Source: Onchocerca volvulus
Taxonomy: Eukaryota; Nematoda; Chromadorea; Rhabditida; Onchocercidae
Assembly: GCA_000499405.2 (NCBI GenBank)
Contig: HG738139.1
Coordinates: forward strand, 13,256,898 to 13,320,897
DNA length: 64,000 nt
Reading direction: 5' to 3'
How positions within the stretch are numbered: the stretch's first letter is position 1; every line of letters starts with the position of its first letter. The notes under the pieces are model-generated. The model did no database searches, was not told the origin of the DNA, and saw nothing but the letters and a program-made list of their open reading frames with translations. Position numbers and translations under genes: made by a program. This document shows positions 50,828 to 63,904 of this stretch, piece after piece.

Positions 50828-53800
50828 ACTTTCTTGACGAATGCTGAAATAGAAATCGATTTGTACATTTCGAAAATCAATACTGATCGATTTATCTTGA
50901 TCAAAGCTGATATTACTAACCTTCATAGGAAACCATTCCTTCCGCATCATCACATCCTTTCATTATTTCATCCGCTTCTTCAGCCGACAAACGCTCACCT
51001 AAAGCCATCAAGACATGCCTTAATTCTGCTGCCATAATCTATAAAAAGAATATTTTAAATTATCGATCGATTATTTTCCTATATATATTATTTCTTTTTT
51101 TGAATTGACATAAACAATTTATTAATTGTTATGAATTTTCAATTGTTTATATAGAATTTGCACTGAATTTATTATCAATAATGAAATATATACAAGGAAA
51201 AGATAATAATTATCTTTTCATTAATTTATTTAATAATTTAAGAATTTGTTGTTAAGTGAATTTCCCGAGAAATAGGATTCATCTTTCTTTTCTCAGTAAC
51301 ATTCAAATGGAATTCAATTAATGTTAATTCGAAATTTGAAAAACACGAATGTAAAAGAATTATGTATTATACCTTTCCTGATTCTTCCTTATCAAAAACT
51401 TTCAATCCTTCAACGAAATCCTGGAACGTTCCTTGTTCCTGAAAATTTCATGAAATAAATCATTCTTCATTCATTTGGATCTTTAAGATACATGAAAATT
51501 TAATAATTAATTTTGTCAAGTTGATCAATAATGAACCTATCAAATTAAGAACTTTTGAAGATCAAAAAATTGAGCATACGGAAAGGAGAAAAAGAGAGAG
51601 AGACTGGTTAAAATAGCAAATGAATAAATTTGAATAAATTCAAAAATTAGAACCTTCTCCTTACTGAGTTGCTCATAAATTGGCATCCATTCTTCAAAAG
51701 TTATACGTTTTTCACCTTTTCGCTTGTATTCCGTTCCACTTGCCTTAACAACCATAGCATTTGTTGGTTTCAGGCCTGCAGCTCGTACGACATCACCAAT
51801 TTGAGTACCATCGATTTTTCCGTCCAATTCCTCGTCGTACAATAAAAATATTTCCTTGAGCTCTGTAATCGAATAACTGATCTTGGTTTCTGGCTAATTT
51901 TAAATCCAAAAATTTGGATAGCCATAGGTTTTCTAGCTAATTTTAATTCTAATTATCTCTTTAGAACGGTCGCAAACTTGATATTTAAAATTCATCATGA
52001 TAGATTAGTCATCTGTGAATATTACATCATATATGAGAATTTTTTCCTGAATAACTTTTTTATTAAATTCATTCATGCTAGTTATTCTGTTAAGTAGTTT
52101 TGCATTATATGCTGCTATGAATAAAATATAATAATTTATCACTGTTTTTAATTTTAAATGAATAGATGGTGATAATTAGATGATTAGTTATGATTCTTAT
52201 CTAATCTTTAATTCCGTTTTTCTGGCAAATACTGCAAACTATTCACAGAAGTATATTATTTATGGATAAATGATACAGGAATCTGAATCACTTTTGTGAT
52301 TTTCTATTTATAATTTTTCACATAAATACAAGAAATAAGTCTGATATTTGCACTTCTAAGGAAATTTTTCACTTTTTTGATATTACAAAAATTTATGCCC
52401 TTCAAGTAATAGAAAAATGAAAAGTTTTCAAAAAATTGACAGCTTGAAAATCTCATTAATACTACAAGAATACAAACTTTGATGCACAAATAAGCGGAAT
52501 TCTATGTGAAGTTTGAAAAAGATTATGACCATAGCAAGGAGTAGTTAAAATTAACAAAGTTAAAACAAATTCAGCAAACTACAAAAAAAAAAAAAAAAAA
52601 AAATGAATTAAAACGGAAAGTTTTTTGATAGGAACAAACTATCAACTTTAAAAGTTTCAAGTTTGATAAGGATAAGACTTCCTCTCTCTTCATATCAACT
52701 TTGTATTAAATCTGTTCTGAAGGAAATTATAAATGTAAAAGACAAAAGCTATTTGAAATCCTTTTGGAAATACATAAATCTAAGCAAGAATTCTCGATTT
52801 GATTTCGAATTTTGATATTTCTCATAATTTTTCAGTTTTATAAAAAAAATACGACAATTCTTTACAAAGAGCTACTGAAACAATTTTGATCATAAATATG
52901 GACTTTTTTAAAAACTGAAACTTAAATTTGATATGAAAATGTGCACACGGATAAATTTTAGTCTCTACTGTATATCTATTTTAAAAAAAAAAAAAAAAAA
53001 AGTTTGAAATAAAATGAGTTAAAGGAAACTTACAATATCTTTAAAATTAATTATTTCCGCTATAAATCAATTTATTCTTTTATAAAATAAATAATTTTGT
53101 TTTTTGCAAAAAATACGAGCAACCAGTAAAATCAAAGGAATAATATGTAAAAACCAAGATAAAATCTAGCAATGACATAAGTTTTTCAAATTCCAAGTTG
53201 AGAATTAATTAATTCATTGCTCAAAACTAGCTCCTTAAATTCTAATTTAAAATTAATTTCCTAATTAAAAAAATTCTTAAATTTTCAAAGTAATTTCCTA
53301 TACTTTTGAATAAAGAAAAACACAAATTGATTTGCAACATTTAATATTTGCTATATAATCTGATTGTGAACTTTTTGAAAAATGATATTATCATTAAGAG
53401 TATCTTAAGATTGAATTTTTTGATGCAAACTTTTAGGATTACACCTGAATAAGCGAATGGTGCCAACAAGATATTTACGAATGAATAACGAATCGTATGC
53501 GCTTTTAAAAGTTGATATTCTAGTGAAAAGTTATTCAACATTTCGAAAATATGTCGAATTTTCGTAAATCAAACGTAACGCAATCAATTTACGATTCGCC
53601 ATGGCAAAATAATATTTCGGATTTTACGACTAAAGAATTGGCCAAGTTTTGTATAAAATGATAAAGAAAAGTTGAGCATGAATCCAGCAATAAGAAAAAT
53701 TATTATTATTATCATTAATAAAGCCATTAGGATAAAAATTTGCATAATAAAATTGTGACCAATTATCAAAAATTTACATAAAAAATAGTTTGTTTTATTT

Positions 53801-55074
53801 CAAACAAAAAGTTGAAACGAGTTGAGGAAAAAAGATTATAAAAATTATTAGTTAAAAATCATTGTTTCTATTAATGTTTTCAGAATCCGAAATATTTATT
53901 TTAAAAAACTTTCTCCTAAAATGTCAAATAACATTTAGTTGCTAACTTTCTTATTCATTTTCCCATTAAAACTAGCAAATTTATTTGTTTAATTAATAGC
54001 GTGAAATCTAGGTTGAAATAAAGATTATTTCTATAGATTTACGAATTGACTGAATTTGATTAATCAATTTTATGAAATTTCCAAAGAGTTGCGACCGATT
54101 AAGACTGCTTACGGGACCATTTTGCGATATGAGAAGAATTCGTGACGTATCGGGAAAAGTTACTTATTATTCCTTCTTTTTTCCTGTTTCTCATAAAGGA
54201 ACTTTTTAACACTAACAAAAGTAAGGTTTCTAAGAATAACATTACTCTTCTGTTCCGGATAACTGTTGCTTACCGTAAAATTTTCGTACGGTATATTACA
54301 GTACGTAAATTAACGAAAGTGACGGTATAGGACATATTTTATTTTTTATGAACGGAATTTATGCTCACAATTTCACAGAAAATAGTTAATTATGATTGAA
54401 ATAAAAATTGTTGGATAAATTAGATTCTGAAAAGAATCAAGCTTCAACTTATCTTCTCAAGGATATTGCGCCTAAGTTATCACTAATTTTTCGTCTCCAA
54501 AATAAACCTTATCAAACACTTTTCGGTTTACTGCATGATGATTGTCATATTTCTATTGTAATTTATCATTGCATGAAATCAAAATTGTGAACAGTAAAAA
54601 ATAAACCAGCATTCTGATCTCTATACTGCACACATTCGTGTATCTACTGTAATATACAGTAGCCTGTATTAGGTACCTAATTTCAGCTATGGTATTTGTC
54701 TACATGTCCATATGAGTACTGTAATATACAGTAACCTGCATTAGTTACTTGAATTTATGGTATTTGTTTACATATTAGTTACGTTGTTGAAATTAATTTC
54801 ATGGATTTCAATAAGCAGTTATTATTCGTCCTAAAATTTTTCTTTATTCTTGCAAACTATCTTTCAAAAATATTTTATAAAAGCGATCTCATTACCCTTT
54901 GACCCTTGGTCAAATGAATATTTAATTGTTTTGTTCTTTTTTTTTTTTTAATTTAGCTATGATAGAATAATTATTCTTTACTTATTAAAATTATCTAATC
55001 AAAATATTTCATTTGAAAATTTAAATTAAAGAAAAAAAAAATTGAATAAAAATTTTACCAGCTTGTGAAGGCAT
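50801..55074 (-). CDS. mlc-3: Myosin essential light chain, five exons
   Basis: Exons 55059-55074, 51654-51862, 51373-51438, 50921-51038 and 50801-50844 give 150 aa in frame. Hallmarks in order: [91 protein letters not shown], then [13 protein letters not shown]. These are the EF-hand lobes of an essential light chain; as in most of the family the EF loops are degenerate, so Ca2+ binding is probably weak. It wraps the lever arm of myosin II in muscle and non-muscle contractile fibres. The first coding exon is only 16 nt (MPSQA plus one base, strong donor CTG|GTAAAA); an alternative, ATG at 53602 with a 10-nt exon (MAN), is also phase-compatible. Intron 1 is 3.2 kb. Confidence 0.92.
53593..53602 (-). 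CDS. Alternative first coding exon of the light-chain gene (weak)
   Basis: ATGGCGAATC followed by GTAAAT, with TTCTTTAG about 28 nt upstream as a possible leader acceptor. Phase 1 would give MANQLKEIF. It competes with the better-supported exon at 55059-55074. An alternative promoter would fit nematode light-chain genes but is unproven. Confidence 0.2.
54646..54775. repeat. 72-bp tandem duplication with a palindromic core, light-chain intron 1
   Basis: Copies start at 54646 and 54718. Both open with ACTGTAATATACAGTA (palindromic arms ACTGTA/TACAGT) and share ATGGTATTTGT-TACAT. It is intronic, at a place where muscle-gene enhancers are often found; no function is shown. Confidence 0.8.
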
Positions 55075-57061
55075 ATTCCCGGCTTTTGCTTGTTGTTAAC
55101 GATGTTTATCAGTGGATGATCGTTGAGAATGGTAAATAAACGAATTAATTGAAAGGATTGGGAGAAGGTTGAACTGATGTTAAATTGAATTAGCAAAGTG
55201 ATTGAAGAGAAGCAGAAGAGGAAGAAGAAGTTTGGCAAAATCTTCTTCTTCAATTTGATAGAAACAAAAACTTTTTTCGTTGATTTTCTCTAAACCGACG
55301 AAGTGATTTGGTTGGAATGGATAGATTTATTTATTCTTATCTCTCTATTTGTTATGCGATATTGTAAGCCATCTGTTGATCATTAGCTAAGAAGAAGAAG
55401 AAGCACAAAAAAGTTTGTTGTTCAAAAGCTCTGTCTCGACCTATGTTTCGAGCAATTTTCGGGCCGCAAAATTCTTCGCCGCAATATTTCAATCTATGCT
55501 ATGCGATCGAGATTAGTAACATTTGTAGCTAAGTCTTGTGTAGCTAGCTAACTAAGAAAATGTCAGGTGTTCTAAATGTCTTGTTCTATTGCAAATATTC
55601 CAAATACTTCACACTGAAAATCTAAACTTTTCCAATTTCTAACTTCCCTGAAAATCGAAACTTTTTCAATTTCTAACTTCTCTGAAAAATCGAAACTTTT
55701 CCTTTCTAACTTTTCGCCCCAAACTATTCTTTTCAAATTCTTCACGAAAAATCTCTCAACTACTTCTTCTCAATTTCACTTAAAATAAACTTAAACAATT
55801 TGAAAAAGAACAAATAGAAAAGAGAAGCAATAGATTGACAGATGGAATTTTTAAATTCTTTTTAAAAATTGTTTATACGAGAAAGCTAAGCTAACATTCC
55901 AAATCTTTTTCTGTAACTTCTTCAATTCTCTGTTCATCTTCAAATATCTAGCAAGTAAAAATGAAAATTTTAATCTAAATTTTCTTTTTGCTAATTTCTC
56001 TTTTTTTCTTTTTCGTTTAAACATTTTTCCTAACAATCATCAAATGCATATTTATTTCAACAAATCTCTTCATCATTTGTATCATCGTTGTGTGCTTTTC
56101 AAAAAAAAAAAAAAAAGAAAAAAGTTTGAAATTTTCAACTTATCTCTGCTCATCTGATTATACACATAATTTAAAATTTTGCACAATATTTCTTGAATTG
56201 CACGAAATCACTCATTCAATCGATTGCTAAATTTCATTTTTTTTAAACTAAAATAATTCTTCGAAAAACGATTTATACATACATACAAACGAAGTGTGAA
56301 AAGAAGCAAACTTCTGATGATATTTTCGAGTTTAAAAAAAAAAAAAAAAAAATTCCTACGCTTTATGTAATATATTTTTTGAAAATATATATTGAATTCT
56401 AACGATGAGCAAAGTTTTCCGGAAATCAGCAAAGAGAGAAAAAAATTGCATTATTTTGATTTTTTTTTTTTATAAATAATCAATAACATCGTAATCATCG
56501 ATCATCTCATCATATCAAATCAATAATACTACCGCTATGCTTTCAATTTTATTTATTCTCGAAATTGCTATCCGTCAAATTTTCTATCATTCTAAAATTT
56601 ATCATTTTATATCAATTATCATTACAGATATCAAATCAAAAAATTGTCAATTCGGGAATAAAATTCGATTGAAAACTATCAATTCGGAAATTTGAAATTG
56701 AAAACTATCAATTCGGAAATGAAAATTTTGATTTAAATTTTGAAAAAGGAAAAATATTCATTGAATTTTAGATGTTTCAGAAAATAAATTATTTTGAATA
56801 ATTCAATCCCGTACTAGAAGCAAAAGTTACAATTCATAAATGAGTTGAAAGATTTGTTTCAGCGAATTATCAATAAATGAGATTAAATTTGAATTTAGCA
56901 AATAGCAATATTACTTATAGCAGAAATAGTTTATTTAATAAAATAAAATAAAATTTCAATTCTTTTTTTTCTTTTCTAACATAATTAAATTACTTAATTT
57001 ATTTAATTTTCTCCTAATTTCAATTTAATAATAATGAAAATGAAATGTTTAGATTATCTTT
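55075..57061. other. Upstream region of the light-chain gene and 3' flank of PLC gene
   Basis: Holds the probable light-chain promoter. A less AT-rich patch at about 55420-55500 (TTTCGGGCCGCAAAATTC) could be its core. A 34-bp triple repeat lies at 55615-55714. AATAAA on the minus strand at 56930-56935 is a candidate PLC polyadenylation signal. The rest is A/T-rich with no supported exon. Confidence 0.45.
55615..55714. repeat. 34-bp tandem repeat, three copies
   Basis: Copies start at 55615, 55649 and 55683 with exact 34-bp spacing; consensus TGAAAATCGAAACTTTTTC then AATTTCTAACTTC. Confidence 0.9.
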
Positions 57062-60000
57062 TTAAAAATGTATTTGTTGAAAATCGACATGTATAAGAAT
57101 GGCAGCGGATGAACTACGAATTCGATCACAACCTGTATAAAGATTGACGCTTGAATAACCTGAAATTGAAAAAAAAAAATTTTAAAAATTAAATTTGAAA
57201 TAATTGGAAATAAATGATAATATGATACATAAAATTATTTTTCTAACTAAATAATTTATAAAAAATTTTAGAAAAAAAAACGAAATTTGCGAGAAATTTT
57301 GGAAAAAAAATTTGCGGAAATTTTGTTTTTTGTTTTTTTTGGAAACCATTCAAAACAATTATTTTTCTAACTTTTAAGTTGGTTAAAAAAGTTGAAAAAA
57401 AAGTTAAAAGTTAAAGTTAGAATGCAAATCAATATTTTGTTTAATTGATGAGTTTGGATGCTTTTTTTCTTTCATAAACATATTGTCTTCAACAAATTGA
57501 TTAGATAATTATGCTGAATAATTTCACAATCAATTCAATAACTGTTTTAAATTTATGAATTTTCGCAAATTCAACAAAAAATTTGAATAAACTTTAGATG
57601 AAAAAAACTTTTTTCTAATTAAAAATATGAAAAATTTTCAACAATTTCAAAATATTATAATGAAATTTATGAAATGCTAACCTGGCCGAATACTGCTTAC
57701 CGGGATGCTAAATTCACCGATAAAATCATCGGTGGAACAGGTATCATAATCGTTAACACATAATCTGAGCATTGCCATTTCTGGACATCGTAATTCAAAT
57801 TTGAAATTTTCATTCCAAACTGGATAGAATCTTCAGAAATATTTGAATACAATCAATTACAAAAATTATCACAAATAAAAGTCAAATTTTATGAAAAATT
57901 TCTTTATAAATGTCGTCTTTTTCTGATCAATTTATCATGAAGTTGACCTCTTTTGCATGACCTTTCGATGATTATAAAAAAAAAACAAAGAATTTTCCAT
58001 TTCAATAAAACAGGTATAAATGTAAAAAACTTTGTTTGATATTTTTCTTTTCTGTACTTTTCTCATTAAAATGATAAAAAAAATAATCACACTGTTAATT
58101 TACCCATTATTATTGATAATTTTTGTTTGAAATTTATTACAATCAGCTGGTATGCCAAGAATTTCGACTATAACATAAGGATCGATAATTTCACCATCTT
58201 TTGAAAATGGCTTTGGCAAATATTCACCTCTTATCACCTTAAAAATATTATCACTGAATTTTTTTCTAATTTTTCAAAAAATTATAATTTAATTTTTTCG
58301 AAATACTTCTTTAATTAATTTAAAGTGATTTGAATCTGCTTAGGGCTGATAATTTTAATTCAGTTGCAAATAATTGAACATATTCCAAGAGAAACTTCAA
58401 AATATCGATATTTCATAAAATTTGCATAATCAACGATAATTTGTTTTATTTAATTAAGAAAATGCAAATTAATTAAAAAACTTACCAAAATATTCATTTT
58501 CATTCGTACTGTTTTAGCTATTTTCGGAAGATCTGAAAAAACAATTATGCAAATTATTTGTTATTGCAAATTAAAAAGTTTAAAATACATGAATTGCAAG
58601 AATTTTTTTTTTTTTTTTTGATAAATGATAAATGTAAAGCAGAAATATAAAATATAGCATTCTTCTGCAGAATAAAATGAAACAATGCATCAATGAGTAA
58701 ATTACTGAAATTTTTAGTTAATTAATTAATTTTTAAGTCTAATTAACATTTTTTTTTGCCACGAACATATAGAAAAAAACTGTTCTAGTATCAACTGTCA
58801 TTTCGATACTTCATTGATTTACTGATTAGATTATCGATGATTTGTAAGACTTAATAATTTAGCATCAACTTTTCGAGAAACTTGCGAGAATATTATGATT
58901 ACTTAATTAAATTAAAGTTATCAGTATTTTGCGGTTTATTCGGTTTCATATTTTTCGTAATAAAAAATAACTTTTCTTAATTTTCAATAATTGTTGAATC
59001 TTCGTAATCTGAGTTAAAATAAACAAAATTTACTTAAACCACGAATTAAAATAGCCGGTTTCAGGACATAACCACAATTTCCGTTTATTCGAAATAATCC
59101 GGAATTAAGATCCAGATCTTTACCGCTCGTTTGCATATTTAGAGCAACCGATTGAATTCCAAAAATCCACGATTGAATTGGACAAAAATTACTGGAATCT
59201 TGTCGTAAACCTTTTGGATATGATTTAACAAGATGTGTTGAAGTATATGTTGTAAATGGTTCACTAATTTCCATTAATTTCCGGATTTGTGTTTCCGAAA
59301 TTGATACCGAAGAATTTACCGTATCTACAGATCAGATGATTGATGATCAATAATATTTATTTTTTTTTCATATTTTTTTATTCATTTCATTTCCGAAAAA
59401 AAAAAGTTTCTGAAATAATCTAAAATGAATAATGAAATCAGCCTTTTATCATCCAGGATACTATTGTTGGTACCATTAAAAAAATGGATCAACGAAAGAT
59501 TATTCGAAGAAATCTTAAATAATTTGAATATAGTAATTCAATAATTAATTGTAAATTAAATATGATAATTTATCAGTTTTTTTTTTTTTTTTGATAATCT
59601 TCATTACATGAACATTTAATAACTTGATCTTGGTATCGGGATTTTGAATATATTTAATTTTAAAAATAATTTTTGCAAATTTTTTTTTGTTAACATACTA
59701 TTTTAATTGTATGTAATTAAATGGATAAATTATTTTAGTTGAAGATGTGAAAAAGTAAAAAATATTTTATAAATATGAATTTTTTTTCTTTTCAAAAGTT
59801 TGTTAAATTTTTGCAACTTTAGTCGGACAAAATATTTTTCTTGCCTGGAAAAGTTTTAGAAATTGTGCTAGATCAAAAGTCACTTCTTCAAATTGAAAAT
59901 CGGATGTCACTTTTCTTTTGCAGAAAAAAAACAAAAACAAATTTTTTAATTTGCAAAGAAAAAAATTAAGTCTGTTAGATTAGAAGTCACTTTTTCAAAT

Positions 60001-63000
60001 TTTAGATCAGCAATTACTTCTTCAAATTGAAGATCAGCAGTTACTTCATTTTAAAAGATCAGAGGTCAACTTCTTTAAAATCAAGATTTACATCACTTCA
60101 TAATTTCAGATCAAAAGTTATTTCGTCAAAACTGAAAATCAGCATCGTTTCTTCAAATCAAAAATACAAAGTCATTTCTTTAAATTTAAGATCAGAAGTC
60201 ATTTTCGTCAAATTGAAATTAACAATTGATGTCAAAGAAAACAAACTTGACGACTATCTCTGCTAACAAAAAGTTTTCATATTTCAACTGCAAAAAAAAA
60301 AAAAATAAATAATAACTTATCACTATTATCATTTTACATATAATTAAAATAGTATGTGTTGATGAATGAAATTTTGAAAATTAATCAATAAACATACGTT
60401 TTTCAATATCATGATACAAATTATTCGATAATTTAGCTTGATGTAATGATAGTAATTTTGAAAATTCCGAATCGATAAATGATGATATTGAATCTGTCGT
60501 CGTTTCATCAAAATTATTTACACATTGTTTACTTGTTGTAATCGATTTTGCTTTACCACGTAAAAGATATTTGTATTTGAGTTGATTAGGTGATGGTAAT
60601 TGTATCAATGATTCATTTTTTGGTATCAAATAAATATTATCACCAAAAATCTTAAAAAAAAAAAAAAATTATTTAAAATTTTAAATTTAATTAAATTTTT
60701 AGTAATAAAATTTGATTTAAAATTATTTGAATAATTCCCAAAAATTAACGATTTATTCGTTAAAAATTTGAAAATAAAACCTCAACAAAATTCCTTGCCA
60801 TTACTTGTTGTTGCTCCAAATTACAACGATTTTCGATTGTTAGGATAAGCGGATATGGCGTATATTTGAAAGCATAATTTTTGATAGCTAAAAGAGCATC
60901 CTTTAATCGTATCGGTGTCACCAATGTACCGCGATGTCCAATACATGGTTCGCCGTATGTTCCATCCAAAACATCTACTAAATAATTGAATTACACGTAC
61001 GTCATTTATTATAATTTGTTCACGTACGTCATTTGTTATAATTTGCTTTTAGCTCCATTCAAAAAGTTTATTAAATAATTAAGTTACACGTACGCCATTC
61101 GTTATAATTTTCTTTTAAGCTCCGACTAAAACATCTATTAAAAAATCGAATTACACGTACGTCATTTATTATAACTTGTTTTTAAGCTCCATTCAAAACG
61201 TCTATTAAGTAAGCGAGTTACACGTACGCCATTTGTTACTATTTTCTTTTAAGCTCCATGCTAAACGTCTATTAAAAAATCGAGTTATACGTACGTCATT
61301 TATTATAATTTGTTTTTAAGCTCCATTCAAAACGTCTATTAAATAATCGAGTTACACGTACGTCATTTTTTGTTATAATTTATTCGTCACTACAAGATCT
61401 GATCATTTTAGTAAAATATCATGTTTATCGAGATTGCAAGATTCGATCGCTTAGTAAAATATACTTATCATGATAACGTCATACGTCAGGTTGACTTATC
61501 AACTTATCAGATAGTAATTCCCCAAAAGTTTGCAAAATATATTTTTCAATTTTTCCTAAAATTTTTCCATCGGCTGATCAAACAATTAAAATCGATTGGA
61601 AATGATCTCAATTTATTCGTTCAACTTTTTTTTTTTTTTTTTTTTTGAAGCTTCAAAAGTATATTTTCATATTATGATTGTTCACCTGTTATCAAATCTT
61701 TCATATTTTTGATAAGATATGAAAGTTATTGATTAAAAAAAAAAAACGGATTTAAAAAAAAATAAAATTTAAAAAGTTTAAGAAAATTACATTCAAGTAA
61801 TCGAACTCCTTTTTTGATAGCATTAATATATCCTTCAATAGTTGCATCACCTTTTACCTGAGTACCAATCAGGTAGGTATTATGACTTGAATTGATATAA
61901 TAATGAGATAATGGTTGATCCATATTTTGGAAGATATTTTCATGGCCACTTCGTAAAATATTACCCCAACGTGAGCGTAATAAAGTACGAAAACCTAGAA
62001 ATTAATTTAATTACATTTATTTAATTAAAAATTTATTGCTTTGAATTTTTTCGACAGTGAAATAAATAATTTCTCGATTTCAATCTATTCCAATTCTTCT
62101 TATAATTATACGATTAATTTTTTTGAATCGTAGGTAAAAATTTTTTAAAAATTTTAATTTAACAAAAAAAATAAATAAATTTTTATATTTTACCAAATGG
62201 TCCCAACAAATTCGTTTTTTTTTCCAATCGATAATTACCTTGCTTAATGATAATTTCATTGATGATTGAAGCTGCAGCATTATTATCAATATCACTAAAC
62301 TGAAATGTTTATTTCAAAAATGACTATTTGTCATCTTTTTTTTTATCACTTATCAGTACCTTTATTTGCTTCTTTACATTAAATCCCATGCATTGTAAAA
62401 TTGATTGATGCAGGAAAAATTGTTTCGAATTTTGATTAGTATTAAACTAAATTGGCTTAAAATTGAAATAAATTGAATTTAACAAAAATTGATCAATTTT
62501 GAAGTTTTACAATCATTTCAAAATCAACTAAATCAGTACTTCAAAAATCATTTAAACACAACAAATGCAAGAAATGAAATTGCAATAAAATCTATGACCT
62601 CTTGTTCGTAGATCAGGAAATTTTTCAAATCATTCGCTGATAAAGTTGCATTATTTTGTGAGCTATATTTACGCATAATTTTGCTTTCTTCAAAATGAAA
62701 GGTTAAAAGCATGAAAAATTTTAAAAATCCTTTTTCATCCAAAAAAGCGGCATTTTTCCAACCAGAATTATATTTCTCAGCACCTGCGCTCTAGAAATAT
62801 TTCTAGATATTATTTAGTGAAATCGTAGGGACAAATACTTTAAAAGTTACTTATCGTTTCTCATATTTTGATGATTTTTTTTTTCGTTTTTTTCATGATT
62901 TTGATAGTTAATCAATTTTTTATTTGAATTTTTTCAATTACACAAGAAAAAGTTATATTTACGGATGTTTTTAATTATAAATTATGAAAAATAAATTCAG

Positions 63001-63904
63001 TAATATCTGATAGAATTGTAAACAAAAAAAAAAAATTAATTCACCTCAAATAAAGCTTTTGCATAATTTTTGTCAATATCTAAATTCATTTCGTCCAATA
63101 AACGCCAAATTTTACCAAAACTTAATTTACCTAAATTTTTTCTCATTTTTTAATTTTACTGATGTGATATAATTATTATCAAGCCTAACTTCTTGTGTTA
63201 CTTGTAAGTAATGATACCTTGAGAAATGCTGGCTAAACTTATTTCTTCCATTCATTTTTTCAAGTACTAAGGAATTTGAAAAGTAATCAGATGATTGCTG
63301 ATAATTAATATCAATGGAAATGGAAAAAAATTTTGAACTTTTAATTAATCAGATTAAAAAAAAACTTTTTCCAGGTAATCAAATCAATTATACCTGTTCG
63401 ATTTACATCAGCTTCATAAAACTTATCAATGACCCATTGTTTCTCGTTGAAATTACGCATTTTAGCATTTTTCTTATCGATAATATCTTGTAATGTACGT
63501 ACAAATAATTCTTTTTCTTTCAAACTTGTCGCAACAAAATCGATCGTTTTACGTTTATTTTTTCCACGTTGTTGTTGTACGATTACGGAAACGCAATTTT
63601 CTTCCTATTTGAAAAAAATCATGTTAAATGAATGTTTCGCTTAACTTGCGAAATAATTTGACGAATTTTTCATCTTATTTTTTAGCTATTCTGATAGATT
63701 GGATCAATCTGTTCATAAATTTCAATAAACTGAATTAATTTATCAGCAAATATTTTGATAAAATAAAAAGAAAAATGATGAATCGATAAATTATATATTT
63801 GAGCATTACCGGTACAATTCGTCGAAATGAAATTCGTTTTGCTGCTTTTTGCAGTCGATCGGTACCAAAACCAGTACGTACTTCCAGTAATTTATCAATT
63901 TTCA
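57062..63904 (-). CDS. plc-4: Phosphoinositide phospholipase C, delta type (5' exons beyond window)
   Basis: Thirteen exons (63810-63904, 63394-63604, 63045-63130, 62599-62790, 62194-62299, 61791-61994, 60781-60977, 60398-60650, 59034-59324, 58486-58532, 58104-58237, 57682-57830, 57062-57159) give 686 aa in frame. Order: end of a PH domain (KLLEVRTGFGTDRLQKAAKR), EF-hands, X box (DQPLSHYYINSSHNTYLIG with catalytic His; LELDVLDG with metal-binding Glu and Asp; GHRGTLVTPI with the second His; LTIENRC), a short X-Y linker, Y box (YPKGLRQDSSN, GYVLKP) and a C2 domain (IVEILGIP, VWNENFKFE, STDDFIGEFSIP). No SH2/SH3 or Ras-binding parts, so delta type; it would hydrolyse PIP2 to IP3 and diacylglycerol. 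One substrate-site Lys of mammalian delta1 is Arg here (LLRGKA). Orthology to plc-4 is inferred from class. Confidence 0.9.
59870..60230. repeat. About 30-bp diverged minisatellite in a PLC intron
   Basis: Roughly ten degenerate copies of a unit like AGATCAGAAGTCACTTCTTC plus AAATTGA (for example near 59875, 60005, 60030, 60055, 60105 and 60190). Copies differ in length and sequence, so it is old. It lies between the exons at 59034-59324 and 60398-60650. Confidence 0.85.
60961..61380. repeat. 67-bp minisatellite derived from a PLC intron/exon boundary
   Basis: Units start at 61054, 61121, 61188, 61255 and 61322, exactly 67 bp apart. Each runs TCCATTCAAAACGTCTATTA, AATAATCGAGTTACACGTAC, GTCATTTATTATAATTTG, TTTTAAGC. 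The real exon edge at 60961-61020 (TCCATCCAAAACATCTACTA, then AATAATTGAATTACACGTAC) is the same unit, so the array includes degenerate copies of the 3' splice site and about 15 coding bases. Every unit carries the ACGTACG core, intact or with one change. Confidence 0.93.

Noticed and set aside
62349..62360. 12-nt microexon (KQIK) in the PLC gene
   Set aside because: Frame-compatible, but the flanking exons already join in phase and give a natural EF-hand-to-X-box sequence without it.
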